From Deltaproteobacteria bacterium UBA2385 (lineage in GTDB: Bacteria > Myxococcota_A > UBA796 > UBA2385): a DNA stretch of 33,918 nt. The position numbers and the translations under genes were made by a program. Position 1 is the first letter of the stretch. Every line of letters starts with the position of its first letter. This document shows, in pieces, positions 17,201 to 23,726 of this stretch. The stretch is taken from NCBI GenBank assembly GCA_002343455.1, contig DDSR01000347.1, positions 1 through 33,918 on the forward strand, written 5' to 3'. The notes below the pieces were generated by a model that saw only the letters and a program-made list of their open reading frames with translations, was not told the DNA's origin and made no database searches.

Positions 17201-17593
17201 GGGGTCGTAGCGCAGGATCAGCGGCCGGCCGACGTCGTCGGGCAGGAAGGTGGTCTGCAGGCGCTCGCGCACATCCTGGGCGGCGCGATCCATGTCGGTG
17301 CCCCAGGTGAACTCCAGGACCACATCGGACATGCTCGCGCGGGAGCGGCTCTCCAGCTCGACGAGGCCGACGGTGGTGGCCAGCGCCTCTTCCACCGGGC
17401 GGCTGATCTGGGCCTCGACCTCTTCGGGGGCGTAGCCCTGGGCCTCGGTCCGCACGGTGATGGTCGGGTAGGCCAGGTCCGGCATCAGGTCGAGCGGCAG
17501 GCGCCCGTAGCTGACCATGCCGAAGACGGCAGCCGCGATGGCGATCATCCAGGCAGCCACCGGCCGCCGGACCACGAGCGCGAAGAGGCTCAC
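14267..17593 (-). CDS. RND-family efflux permease (first of a pair), with an expanded central loop
   Basis: This is an AcrB-like inner-membrane transporter of 1108 residues, about 60-90 longer than usual. Helix 4 reads GMLIDNAVVVLENI with Asp404 and Asn405; helix 10 has GVVVNNAIVLVD, again lacking the AcrB-type Lys. The extra length lies at about 497-590, in the cytoplasmic connection between the two halves. It is Arg-rich and contains a hydrophobic stretch (WLPWGLLRFLIRLGFELF, then LVVLPAALMG) that could form one or two additional membrane segments. Starts at GTG overlapping the membrane-fusion-protein stop (GTGA) and ends in a GTGA overlap with the second permease, so all three genes are translationally coupled. 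Confidence 0.93.
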   Translation of the reverse strand: MSLFALVVRRPVAAWMIAIAAAVFGMVSYGRLPLDLMPDLAYPTITVRTEAQGYAPEEVEAQISRPVEEALATTVGLVELESRSRASMSDVVLEFTWGTDMDRAAQDVRERLQTTFLPDDVGRPLILRYDPSLDPILRVSLSVEGDQGERDPDRVLIELRELAEQELKRELEAMDGVAAVRVRGGLEREVLVEARQDWLAARGISLDQLQQALGAENINLPGGAIRDGDQEFLVRTLGELRTVEDIRNLEIRRPDGTGVAVRDLAIVAEVPREREVESRLDGQPAVTLEVFKTADSNIVRVARSVKEHLAADTLPDGVRLVVLEDQAGFIESSLANLRSTAMLGALLAVGVLYLFLRDLRATLIIGTAIPFSVVVSFAPMYVGGVSLNLMSLGGLALGIGMLIDNAVVVLENIQNKVDQGLARLDAAEAGAREMAAAVTASTLTTVAVFLPITFVEGVAGQVFGDLSLAVVMSLLASLVVALFFVPVLAATELSLPKRGEAEGGLLDIGRATRFASFAQLRQGWAERAGLRRLVWLPWGLLRFLIRLGFELFATLVVLPAALMGRLAFRAGGVVLPPLGRLAAGTAGRFQTLYQRFASRYEGTLRGVLGRPATVIGAVALALAVVLPLAANLGQALIPEVHQGRFTVELALPVGTPLPRTSAFAAMVEERLVAMEEIGSVHAVVGNEQRADAASDQGEHSARIAVELKPGGDMKRREEALMVAVRQEVLRLAEGQRTAIDLRLSRPGIFSFRTPIEVVIYDAELDQLGRNAREVQRAMVALPGLSDVESSLAAGYPEIRIRYDRDLLERYGLDSATVARRVRDMVQGARATTLSRGTGRVDLTVRLAEDERRGGDELRRINVNPALVPAIPLEAVALFEEAVGPSEIRRIDQRRAAVVSANLEGFDLSGQAEAIRLALDRAELPEGSWEIAGQNREMERSLQSLGMALGLAVFLVYIIMASTFESVLHPFVILVSVPLAMVGVVPALMLTGTPVSVVVLIGAIILAGVVVNNAIVLVDTINRNRVEGLERVEAIHRAAALRLRPILITTITTVLGLVPLALGIGEGAEIQAPLAVTVIAGLSASTLLTLLVIPVAYEQLTRLVERGRT

Positions 17594-18837
17594 TCGCTTG
17601 CTTCCTGGGCCGCCTTGGTGGCGTCGGCCGGGTCCTCGGGCTCGGGCCTGGCCTCTTCGACCGGATCGCCGGGCAGGCGGACCGGTGAGCCCGCGCGCAG
17701 GTTCTGGTTGCCGACGGTGACGACGAGGTCCCCGGCCGCGAGGCCGGCGCTGACCTCGACCCGCGAGGGGTCCTGGTAGCCGATGCGGAGGTCGGCGCGC
17801 TCGACCTTGCGCAAGGGCCAGGAGGGCGGGGGCTCGGGCTCGTCCGCCTCTGCGGGCTCACCCTGGAAGAAGCGGGCGAGGCCAGAGGGTTCTTTCTCCT
17901 CCTCCTCCTGCTTCTTCTCGCCCTCGGGCTCGTCGGGGGCGCCCTCGACGACCTTCCAGGCGACCGGCTCGCCGTCGATCCAGACCAGGGCCCGGCGGGG
18001 GATGGTCAGCACGTCCCGGTGGCGATCGACCTCGATGCGCACCTTCACGAACTGGCCGGGCAGCAGGCTGGTGCTGGCGGGGTCGACGGAGATCGTGACG
18101 CGGACGGTGCCGCTCTGCAGATCGACCACCGGGCTGACCCGATCGACCGTGCCCTGGCCCTGGCTGCTCTCGTCGTAGGCGCCTTGCAGCGTGACGGTCT
18201 GGCCCACCCGGACCCGGGAGAGGTCCTTCTCGGGGAGCTGGACCACCACCCGAGGCCGGCTGAGGTCCACGACCTGGAAGGCCCGCCGCCCGCCGGCCAT
18301 CTCGCCGACCCGCACGTCCCGGGCGCTGACCACGCCGTCGATCGGGCTGCGCACCCTTGTGAAGCCGCGGGTGCGGGTGGCCTCCTGCCAGGTGGTCTGG
18401 GCCCCCTGAAAGGCCCCCTCGGCGGCCCGCAGCTCTTGATCCGAGATGGCGCCCCCGGCGTGCAGATCCTTCGCCGTGTCGTACTCGCGCCGGGCGCGGT
18501 CCAGCTCGGCGTTGGCGCGCTCGGCCCCGGCGTCGAGCGAGGGGCTGGACAGCACCGCCAGGACCTGCCCCTTGGTGACGGTGTCGCCCTCTTCCACCAG
18601 GATCTCGGTGACGAGGCCGCTGGCCTCGGGCGCGATGTCGGCCTGGGACTCGCTCTCCAGGAGGCCGGTCGTGACGAGGTGATCGGCCACATCGCCCGCG
18701 GTGGCCGCTTCAGCCTCGACCAGGACCCGCCGGTCGGGGTTCTTCTTCTCGCCCTCCTCCTTCGACGGATCGCCGCCCGGGGGCCCGCCGGAGCAGGCCA
18801 GGAGAAGGAGGAGGGGCAGGCTGGACAAGCGGTACAT
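17590..18837 (-). CDS. RND efflux membrane-fusion lipoprotein (HlyD/AcrA family)
   Basis: This is the periplasmic adaptor linking RND permeases to a TolC channel. The ATG at 18837 has GGAG 8 nt upstream and gives 415 residues, preferred over a GTG three codons earlier. The signal MYRLSSLPLLLLLAC makes Cys15 the lipid site. The biotinyl-lipoyl half-motifs flank a short coiled-coil hairpin: SGLVTEILVEEGDTVTKGQ before it, and RSPIDGVVSARDVRVGEM after it. The beta-barrel and membrane-proximal domains follow. A Glu/Lys-rich insertion (near EGEKKQEEEEKEPSG) lies in the membrane-proximal domain, which is unusual. First gene of the efflux operon; a single adaptor serves two permeases. No regulator gene is adjacent. 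Confidence 0.92.
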   Translation of the reverse strand: MYRLSSLPLLLLLACSGGPPGGDPSKEEGEKKNPDRRVLVEAEAATAGDVADHLVTTGLLESESQADIAPEASGLVTEILVEEGDTVTKGQVLAVLSSPSLDAGAERANAELDRARREYDTAKDLHAGGAISDQELRAAEGAFQGAQTTWQEATRTRGFTRVRSPIDGVVSARDVRVGEMAGGRRAFQVVDLSRPRVVVQLPEKDLSRVRVGQTVTLQGAYDESSQGQGTVDRVSPVVDLQSGTVRVTISVDPASTSLLPGQFVKVRIEVDRHRDVLTIPRRALVWIDGEPVAWKVVEGAPDEPEGEKKQEEEEKEPSGLARFFQGEPAEADEPEPPPSWPLRKVERADLRIGYQDPSRVEVSAGLAAGDLVVTVGNQNLRAGSPVRLPGDPVEEARPEPEDPADATKAAQEASE

Positions 18838-18897
18838 CGACGACACTCCGAGGCCCCCACCGGGTACCCTGTTCTGCTGGTCGATGGGGGAGCGTGC

Positions 18898-18903
18898 TAT
18901 GGC
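18898..18903 (+). promoter_or_regulatory. Possible -10 (TATGGC, preceded by TGC) for the LURP-like gene
   Basis: TGCTATGGC at 18895-18903 fits the TG-n-TA pattern seen before several other genes and leaves a leader of about 30 nt before the GTG at 18939. It lies in the roughly 100-nt divergent space with the efflux operon. No -35 match. Confidence 0.25.
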
Positions 18904-18938
18904 TGCCTCCCCGTGTCCCCACCACCGCCGGAGTTCAT

Positions 18939-19511
18939 GTGCTCTCGATCTACAGCAGCCGCTATGTCGCCAACAAGGCCATGTTCGCCTTCCTCGGAAG
19001 CGCCTTCCGCATCCTCGGCCCCGAGGGCAACCTCCGCTTCTTCGTCAAGCAGAAGGCCTTCAAGCTCAAGGAGGAGATCACGGTCTTCACCGACGAGAAG
19101 CAGAGCGACGCCGTCCTGGGCATCCAGGCCCGCGGCATTGGCGACTTCTCGGGCACCTACGACATCACCGACAAGAAGAGCGGCGAGCGGCTGGGCGCCA
19201 TGAAGCGCGAGGGCCTGAAGTCGCTGCTGCGCGACGAGTGGACCCTGCTGGACGGCTCCGGCGCGATGATCGGAAAGGTGATGGAGGACAGCGGCGGCAT
19301 GGCCCTGCTGCGGCGCTTCCTGCCGATCATCCCCCAGACCTTCCGCGTCACGATGGGCGACAAGCAGGTCGGCCAGATCAAGCAGCGCTTCAACCCCTTC
19401 CAGATCGTCTACGACGTCGACTTCGAGGCCGCCGGCGAGGACCTGGATCCCCGCGTCGGCGTGGCCGCCGTCGTCCTGCTGCTGGCGATCGAGGGTCGCC
19501 AGCAGGGCTGA
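18939..19511 (+). CDS. LURP-one-related / scramblase-like (Tubby-fold) protein
   Basis: The 190-residue protein matches the single-domain Tubby-like beta-barrel family called LURP-one-related or phospholipid-scramblase-like. Visible signs are AFRILGPEGN (22-31), YDITDKKSGERLG (74-86), LLRDEWTLLD (96-105), RRFLPIIPQTF (125-135) and a C-terminal LLAIEGRQ (181-188), which is very typical. It is probably cytoplasmic or membrane-associated; the biochemical role in bacteria is not established. I chose the GTG at 18939 because GGAG lies 5 nt upstream and homology begins there; a GTG at 18894 would add 15 poorly conserved residues. Divergent from the efflux operon, convergent with the TSP3 porin. Confidence 0.8.
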   Translation: MLSIYSSRYVANKAMFAFLGSAFRILGPEGNLRFFVKQKAFKLKEEITVFTDEKQSDAVLGIQARGIGDFSGTYDITDKKSGERLGAMKREGLKSLLRDEWTLLDGSGAMIGKVMEDSGGMALLRRFLPIIPQTFRVTMGDKQVGQIKQRFNPFQIVYDVDFEAAGEDLDPRVGVAAVVLLLAIEGRQQG

Positions 19512-19538
19512 GCCGGGGCTGGCGGGGGCCCAGGGGGC

Positions 19539-20996
19539 CTACTGCTCCAGGATGACGAACTCGACGCGGCGGTTCTCGGCCTTGCCGCTCGAGCTGCCGT
19601 TGTCGGCGATCGGGCGCGCCTCGCCGTAGCCCACCGGCACCAGCCGAGCGCCGTCGACGCCCTTGTTGACCAGGTAGTCGCGCACCGCCTCGGCCCGCGA
19701 CTGCGAGAGGGCCAGGTTGCGGGCGTCGGGGCCGTCGGTGTCGGTGTGCCCGGCGATCTCGACCTTGCGGATGTCCGGGTAGGTCGTCAGCACCGTGGCG
19801 ACCTCGTTGAGGATGGGCCAGGACACACGCTTGATCGTCGCCTTGTTGGTGTCGAAGAAGACCTTGTCCAGGATGACCACCTGCTCCTGGGTCACCAGCA
19901 CCCGCGAGGGGCAGCCGTCCGAGCGGCGCGGGTCGATGCGCGCGTCGGCCGGCTCGTCGGGGCAGCTGTCTCGCTTGTCGGGGACCCGGTCGCCGTCGCG
20001 GTCGGGGCAGCCCTGGGTCACCAGCGGGCCGGGTTCGTCCGGGCACTCGTCCTGGGCGTCGGCCAGCGCGTCGCCGTCACGGTCGGGGCAGCCCTGGGTG
20101 GCCGCGGTCCCCGGCTCGTCGGGGCAGGCGTCACCGCCGTCGAGGATGCCGTCGCCGTCGTTGTCGGGATCCGCGCAGCCGTCGTTGTCCTGGAAGCCGT
20201 CCTTGTCCTCGGGCTCGTCGGGGCAGGTGTCGCTGCCGTCGAGCAGCCCGTCACCGTCGTTGTCGGGGTCCGGGCAGCCGTCGTCGTCCTTGAAGCCGTC
20301 CTTGTCTTCGGGGTCGTCGGGGCAGCGGTCGGCCTCGTCGGGGAGCCCGTCCTTGTCGCTGTCCTTCTCTCCCCCGCCGAAGGCGAAGGCGAGGCCGACC
20401 GTCCACTCCCAGTTGTCGTAGCGGTCGGACTCCAGCGTGCTGGGGTCGCCGTCCTTGTCGGCCGGGGTCGTCCCCGTCGAGAGCATGTAGCGGAAGTCGG
20501 TCCGCAGGCCCACCGGGCCCTGACCCAGCCGCAGCCGCGCGCCGGGGCCGATGTTGATCAGCAGGTCGGTGTCCGGGTTCTTGTACTGCCCGAAGCCCAG
20601 CTCCTCGTTGGTGCCCTCCTTGTCCTCGGTGCCGATGTCGCTGCCGCTGTCCCGGCGGACCTTCTTGTAGTAGGCGCCCGGGCCGACCGCGCCGAAGAAG
20701 GTCAGCGGACCGACCTCGGGAGCGCTGACGACCAGGTTCAGCCGCGGCGTGAGGACCGTGTAGGAGCGCTGCACGGTGCGGGTGACGCCCTGCGAGAGGC
20801 CGAAGTCTCCTTCCAGGGCGAAGGTCCGGTTGAGGTCGTAGCCGAGGCGCGGGACGACGGTCCAGCTCCCGTCGATGACGGACTCGTTGGCGCCCGGCTG
20901 GAACCAGCCGACCCCCAGGCCCAAGCGCAGACCGCTTCCTTCGGCGGCCAGGGTGGGTGCGGAGAGCACGGCGGAAGCGATGAGCAAGCTGAGCAT
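19539..20996 (-). CDS. OmpA-family outer-membrane protein with thrombospondin type-3 repeats
   Basis: The 485-residue protein has a signal peptide (MLSLLIASAVLSAPTLA). A beta-barrel-like region follows at about 22-208. Five Asp/Gly-rich calcium-binding thrombospondin type-3 repeats come next (about 215-360, motifs like DNDGDGLLDG and CPDEP). The C-terminal OmpA domain has VFFDTNK, GHTDTDG, LSQSRAEAVRDYL and ENRRVEF. OmpA domains bind peptidoglycan, so this should tether the outer membrane to the wall through a stiff Ca-dependent rod. The ATG at 20996 is preceded by AGGA at 7 nt; a GTG five codons earlier is less likely. Conserved Cys pairs in the repeats suggest disulfides. It is a single-gene unit. 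Confidence 0.93.
   Translation of the reverse strand: MLSLLIASAVLSAPTLAAEGSGLRLGLGVGWFQPGANESVIDGSWTVVPRLGYDLNRTFALEGDFGLSQGVTRTVQRSYTVLTPRLNLVVSAPEVGPLTFFGAVGPGAYYKKVRRDSGSDIGTEDKEGTNEELGFGQYKNPDTDLLINIGPGARLRLGQGPVGLRTDFRYMLSTGTTPADKDGDPSTLESDRYDNWEWTVGLAFAFGGGEKDSDKDGLPDEADRCPDDPEDKDGFKDDDGCPDPDNDGDGLLDGSDTCPDEPEDKDGFQDNDGCADPDNDGDGILDGGDACPDEPGTAATQGCPDRDGDALADAQDECPDEPGPLVTQGCPDRDGDRVPDKRDSCPDEPADARIDPRRSDGCPSRVLVTQEQVVILDKVFFDTNKATIKRVSWPILNEVATVLTTYPDIRKVEIAGHTDTDGPDARNLALSQSRAEAVRDYLVNKGVDGARLVPVGYGEARPIADNGSSSGKAENRRVEFVILEQ
20137..20334 (-). repeat. Two 99-bp (33-residue) repeats within the TSP3 rod
   Basis: Starting at 20137 and 20236, the two units have nearly the same sequence, both running through CCGTCGAG and AAGCCGTCCTTGTC. 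The period of 99 nt equals one 33-residue thrombospondin type-3 unit. The other three units of the rod are shorter and more diverged, so these two likely arose by recent duplication. Confidence 0.65.
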
Positions 20997-21128
20997 GAGC
21001 GGGTCCTGCACGAGGATGGATGGACCGTCGCTCTATGCCGAGGCCGCAGGTCCGTCGGTTTCACCTCGGTAGCGGCGCGGGCGAGGGGGACGGGGCAAAC
21101 AGAGGCGCCGTCGGGTTACTCATGGTCG

Positions 21129-21557
21129 ATGATCCTGTCCCTGGACCACATCGCCATCGCGGTACCCGACCTGGAGCGGGCGATCCGTCGGTTCGCCGAC
21201 GACTTCGGCCTGACCCTGACTGGCTGCGAGGACGTCGCCGCTGCCCAGACCCGCACCGCATTCCTGCCCATCTCGGGGACCCAGATCGAGCTGATCCACC
21301 CGCTCGATGGCCAGGGCCCGGTGCAGCGCCACCTCGACAAGCGCGGCGGCGGCCTCCACCACCTCTGCTTCCGCACCGACGATGTGCAGGCCGAGATGGA
21401 CCGCCTCAAGGCCCTCGGCTACCGCTTCACCTCCGAGGCGCCCACGCCCGGGGCCCATGGCTGCCTGGTCGCCTTCCTGCACCCCGCCAGCACCGACGGC
21501 GTGCTGATCGAGCTCTCCCAGCACCCCCTCTCCCCCACCCCCGCGGCGGGGGGCTGA
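21129..21557 (+). CDS. mce: Methylmalonyl-CoA epimerase
   Basis: It interconverts the (S) and (R) forms of methylmalonyl-CoA, feeding propionyl-CoA carbon into or out of succinyl-CoA. The protein has 142 residues and two VOC (glyoxalase-fold) modules. Metal ligands are visible as His7 (LDHIAIAV), Gln52 (TQIEL), His77 (GLHHLCF) and Glu129 (LIELSQ). HLDKRGGGLHH and GCLVAFLHP are family hallmarks. Start chosen at the ATG where homology begins; an earlier ATG at 21122 is in another frame and there is no strong Shine-Dalgarno sequence. No mutase gene is adjacent. The nagZ start follows after one base, so the two are probably co-transcribed despite unrelated functions. Confidence 0.93.
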   Translation: MILSLDHIAIAVPDLERAIRRFADDFGLTLTGCEDVAAAQTRTAFLPISGTQIELIHPLDGQGPVQRHLDKRGGGLHHLCFRTDDVQAEMDRLKALGYRFTSEAPTPGAHGCLVAFLHPASTDGVLIELSQHPLSPTPAAGG

Positions 21558-21558
21558 C

Positions 21559-22689
21559 GTGGCCGCAGCAGGCCCCAGGCTCCTGCGCCGCGCCGCGGTC
21601 GGGGAGCAGACCACGCTGGCGGACCGGAAGCGCCGGGCCGGCCAGCGCATGGTCGTCGGCTTCCACGGCATCGACGCCCCTCCCGAGCTGCGCCGCTTCT
21701 GCCGACAGGCGCGCCCGGGCGGGTTCATCCTCTTCGCCCGCAACGTGGAGGAGCCGGCCCAGGTCCGCGAGCTGAACCGCGAGCTGACGGGCCTGCTCCC
21801 GCGCAGCCTCCCGCCCCTGGTCAGCGTCGATCAAGAGGGCGGGCGGGTGCAGCGCATCCGCTCGACGGCCTGGCCGCGGGCCCGCTGGGTAGGCAACGTC
21901 GACGATCTCGTCCAGACCCGGGCGCTGGCCCTGGCCATGGCGGCCGAGCTGCGCGCCATGGGCTTCAACGTCGACTGGGCCCCCGTGGCGGATGTCGACA
22001 GCAACCCCGCCAACCCCGTCATCGGCGATCGGTCCTTCTCGCCCCGACCCGAGGCGGTCGCCCGCCACGCCCTGGCCTTCCTCCAGGGGCTCGAAGCCGG
22101 TGGCGTCGCCGGCTGCGTCAAGCACTTCCCGGGGCACGGCGACACCAGCCAGGACAGCCACCTGGTCCTGCCGGTCGTCGAGAAGGAGCGCCCCGAGCTG
22201 GAGCGCACCGAGCTGCTGCCCTTCCGCGAGGCCATCGCCGCGGGCGCCCCGATGGTGATGACCGCCCACGTCCTCTTCCCCGAGTGGGACCCCCAGAACC
22301 CGGCCACCATGTCCCAGGCCATCGTGGCCGGCTTGCTGCGCGAGAAGCTCGGCTTTCAGGGGGTGGTCGTCAGCGACGACCTCGAGATGAAGGCGGTCCG
22401 CGGTCGTTTCGAGCTGGACCACCAGCTCGACCGGGCCTGCCGCGCCACCGTGGACCTCTTCCTGTGCTGCTCGGAGATCGAGCTGCAATGGGAGGTCTTC
22501 GAGACCCTCGTCCGCCTCCAGGAGGACGACAAGCGCCACGACACCTTGGCCATCGACTCGTCTGGCCGCCTCGACGCCCTGCGGCGCCGTTTCCTCCTCC
22601 ACCCCTTGCCCACGCCGGAGCTCTCCGTCGTGGGTAGCATCGCGCATCGTGACCTCGCCCTTGGGATCGAGGCCCGCGGTCGCACCTGA
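21559..22689 (+). CDS. nagZ: Beta-N-acetylhexosaminidase, NagZ-like (GH3)
   Basis: NagZ removes N-acetylglucosamine from recycled muropeptides in the cytoplasm; no signal peptide is visible here, in agreement. The 376-residue protein has the GH3 catalytic barrel: SVDQEGGRVQR (89-99), NVDWAPVADVD (137-147), KHFPGHGDT (188-196) followed by DSH with the Asp-His dyad (199-201), and VVSDDLEM with nucleophile Asp273. The first 20 residues are poorly conserved, so a later start is possible; GTG at 21559 is the first start after the mce stop and has a G-rich ribosome site. A short Arg-rich tail ends it. It precedes the lipoprotein gene by 20 nt. Confidence 0.88.
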   Translation: MAAAGPRLLRRAAVGEQTTLADRKRRAGQRMVVGFHGIDAPPELRRFCRQARPGGFILFARNVEEPAQVRELNRELTGLLPRSLPPLVSVDQEGGRVQRIRSTAWPRARWVGNVDDLVQTRALALAMAAELRAMGFNVDWAPVADVDSNPANPVIGDRSFSPRPEAVARHALAFLQGLEAGGVAGCVKHFPGHGDTSQDSHLVLPVVEKERPELERTELLPFREAIAAGAPMVMTAHVLFPEWDPQNPATMSQAIVAGLLREKLGFQGVVVSDDLEMKAVRGRFELDHQLDRACRATVDLFLCCSEIELQWEVFETLVRLQEDDKRHDTLAIDSSGRLDALRRRFLLHPLPTPELSVVGSIAHRDLALGIEARGRT

Positions 22690-22709
22690 CCCCCGCAAAA
22701 GGAACGCCC

Positions 22710-23192
22710 ATGAAGTCCTCCACCCTCGCCCTGTTCGCCACCATCCTCGTCGGCGGCTTCGTCACCACCAGCACCGGCTGCGCCAAGAAGAAGGCCCCCG
22801 CCGCCGCGGAGCCCGGCTCCGCCTTCACCGTCGACCTCAACCGGGTCGAGCTGGTGCGCCGCGACACCACCACCATCGTCGAGCACGGCCAGCTCCGCTA
22901 CATCCTCAGCCTGAACAACGGCCTGAAGGGCGGCTCCGTGGCCGTCGACCGCATCGACTACACCTTCGGCGTGGGTGCCAACACCATGGGCTCCGACACC
23001 TTCAAGGTGGGCAAGTCGGTGGCCATGGACGGCAAGGAGACGATCACCATCGTCGGCAAGTTCGAGTGGCGCGACGACAGCAAGATCCCCGCCGAGAACG
23101 GCTGGATCAAGGGCACGGCCTACTGGACCGGCCCCAACGCCGAGCGCACCACCACCTTCGAGCTCAAGGGACCCTGGACGGAGATCAATTGA
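22710..23192 (+). CDS. Small lipoprotein, possible LEA-2/WHy-like fold
   Basis: The 160-residue product has a clear lipoprotein signal: basic start MKSS, a hydrophobic core and STGC with Cys24, followed by AKKK. A good ribosome site (AAGGA) precedes the ATG. The mature part is a single beta-rich domain with alternating strands (FTVDLNRVELVRR, LRYILSLNNG, GSVAVDRIDYTFGV, ETITIVGKFEW, ERTTTFELKGPW). This is reminiscent of LEA-14/water-stress WHy domains, an immunoglobulin-like fold found in small bacterial lipoproteins. That assignment is tentative. It is the first of three closely packed genes ending in a transmembrane kinase; its stop overlaps the next start (TTGA). Confidence 0.6.
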   Translation: MKSSTLALFATILVGGFVTTSTGCAKKKAPAAAEPGSAFTVDLNRVELVRRDTTTIVEHGQLRYILSLNNGLKGGSVAVDRIDYTFGVGANTMGSDTFKVGKSVAMDGKETITIVGKFEWRDDSKIPAENGWIKGTAYWTGPNAERTTTFELKGPWTEIN

Positions 23193-23725
23193 GCTTGATG
23201 GTCCTCAGCCTGTGGCTGTCGGGCGCGGCTACGGCCTCCTCCGCCTGCGAGGAGGTCGGGACCGTCCCCGACGCGCTGCAAGTGGCCTGGGTCGCCCCGC
23301 TGGGAAAGCGGGTGCGGCCGGGGACCCGCCTGGAGGTCGTCCGCGTGGCCGATCTCCGCGCCAGCGCGCGCGCGGCCGGCGATCCGGTGCGCCTGCTCCA
23401 GTCGCTCGGGATGCTGGGTCGCCGCCCCAGCCTGCGCAAGCAGGAGCGCGACTGGCAGGTCCTGGTCTTCGATGTGCGCGCCTCCTGGCTCTGCCGCCCG
23501 ATGGACGAGCTCGAGCCCGGCCAGCAGGCCGCGGGCGTGGCCGTCTGCGAGCTGGACGACCAGGGCCCGGTGGCCCGCCACCGAAAGGGCTTCACGGGCT
23601 GCGGCTACAGCCTGGACACCGCCGCCTCCACGCGAGGCGTCGACGTCTTCCGCACCGACTGGCAGACCGCCTCCAGCCTCGGCTTCTGTCTGCTCCCTCT
23701 CAGCCGCTTCATGGAAGGAGCCTGA
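23189..23725 (+). CDS. Exported Cys-rich protein of unknown function
   Basis: I recognise no family. The TTG start at 23189 overlaps the previous stop and has GGAG 5 nt upstream (23180-23183); the ATG at 23198 has no ribosome site at a suitable distance. The 178-residue product starts with a signal-like segment, MSLMVLSLWLSGAATASSAC, either cleaved before Ser-Ser or lipidated at Cys20. Four more Cys (in WLCRP, AVCELD, GCGYS, GFCLL) suggest disulfide bonds in the periplasm. It sits between a lipoprotein and a Ser/Thr kinase in a tight operon, one base before the kinase ATG. It could be an extracytoplasmic partner of the kinase; this is inferred from position only. Confidence 0.6.
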   Translation: MSLMVLSLWLSGAATASSACEEVGTVPDALQVAWVAPLGKRVRPGTRLEVVRVADLRASARAAGDPVRLLQSLGMLGRRPSLRKQERDWQVLVFDVRASWLCRPMDELEPGQQAAGVAVCELDDQGPVARHRKGFTGCGYSLDTAASTRGVDVFRTDWQTASSLGFCLLPLSRFMEGA

Positions 23726-23726
23726 G

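Noticed and set aside
10806..17779. Very long plus-strand ORFs (949 and 1096 codons) opposite the RND permeases
   Set aside because: Their translations are Gly/Asp/His/Gln-rich without motifs, and they lie antisense to clear RND genes. They arise from the lack of stops at high GC.
20137..20334. CRISPR-like direct repeats
   Set aside because: The periodicity is 99 nt, in frame, and explained by thrombospondin type-3 repeats in the porin.
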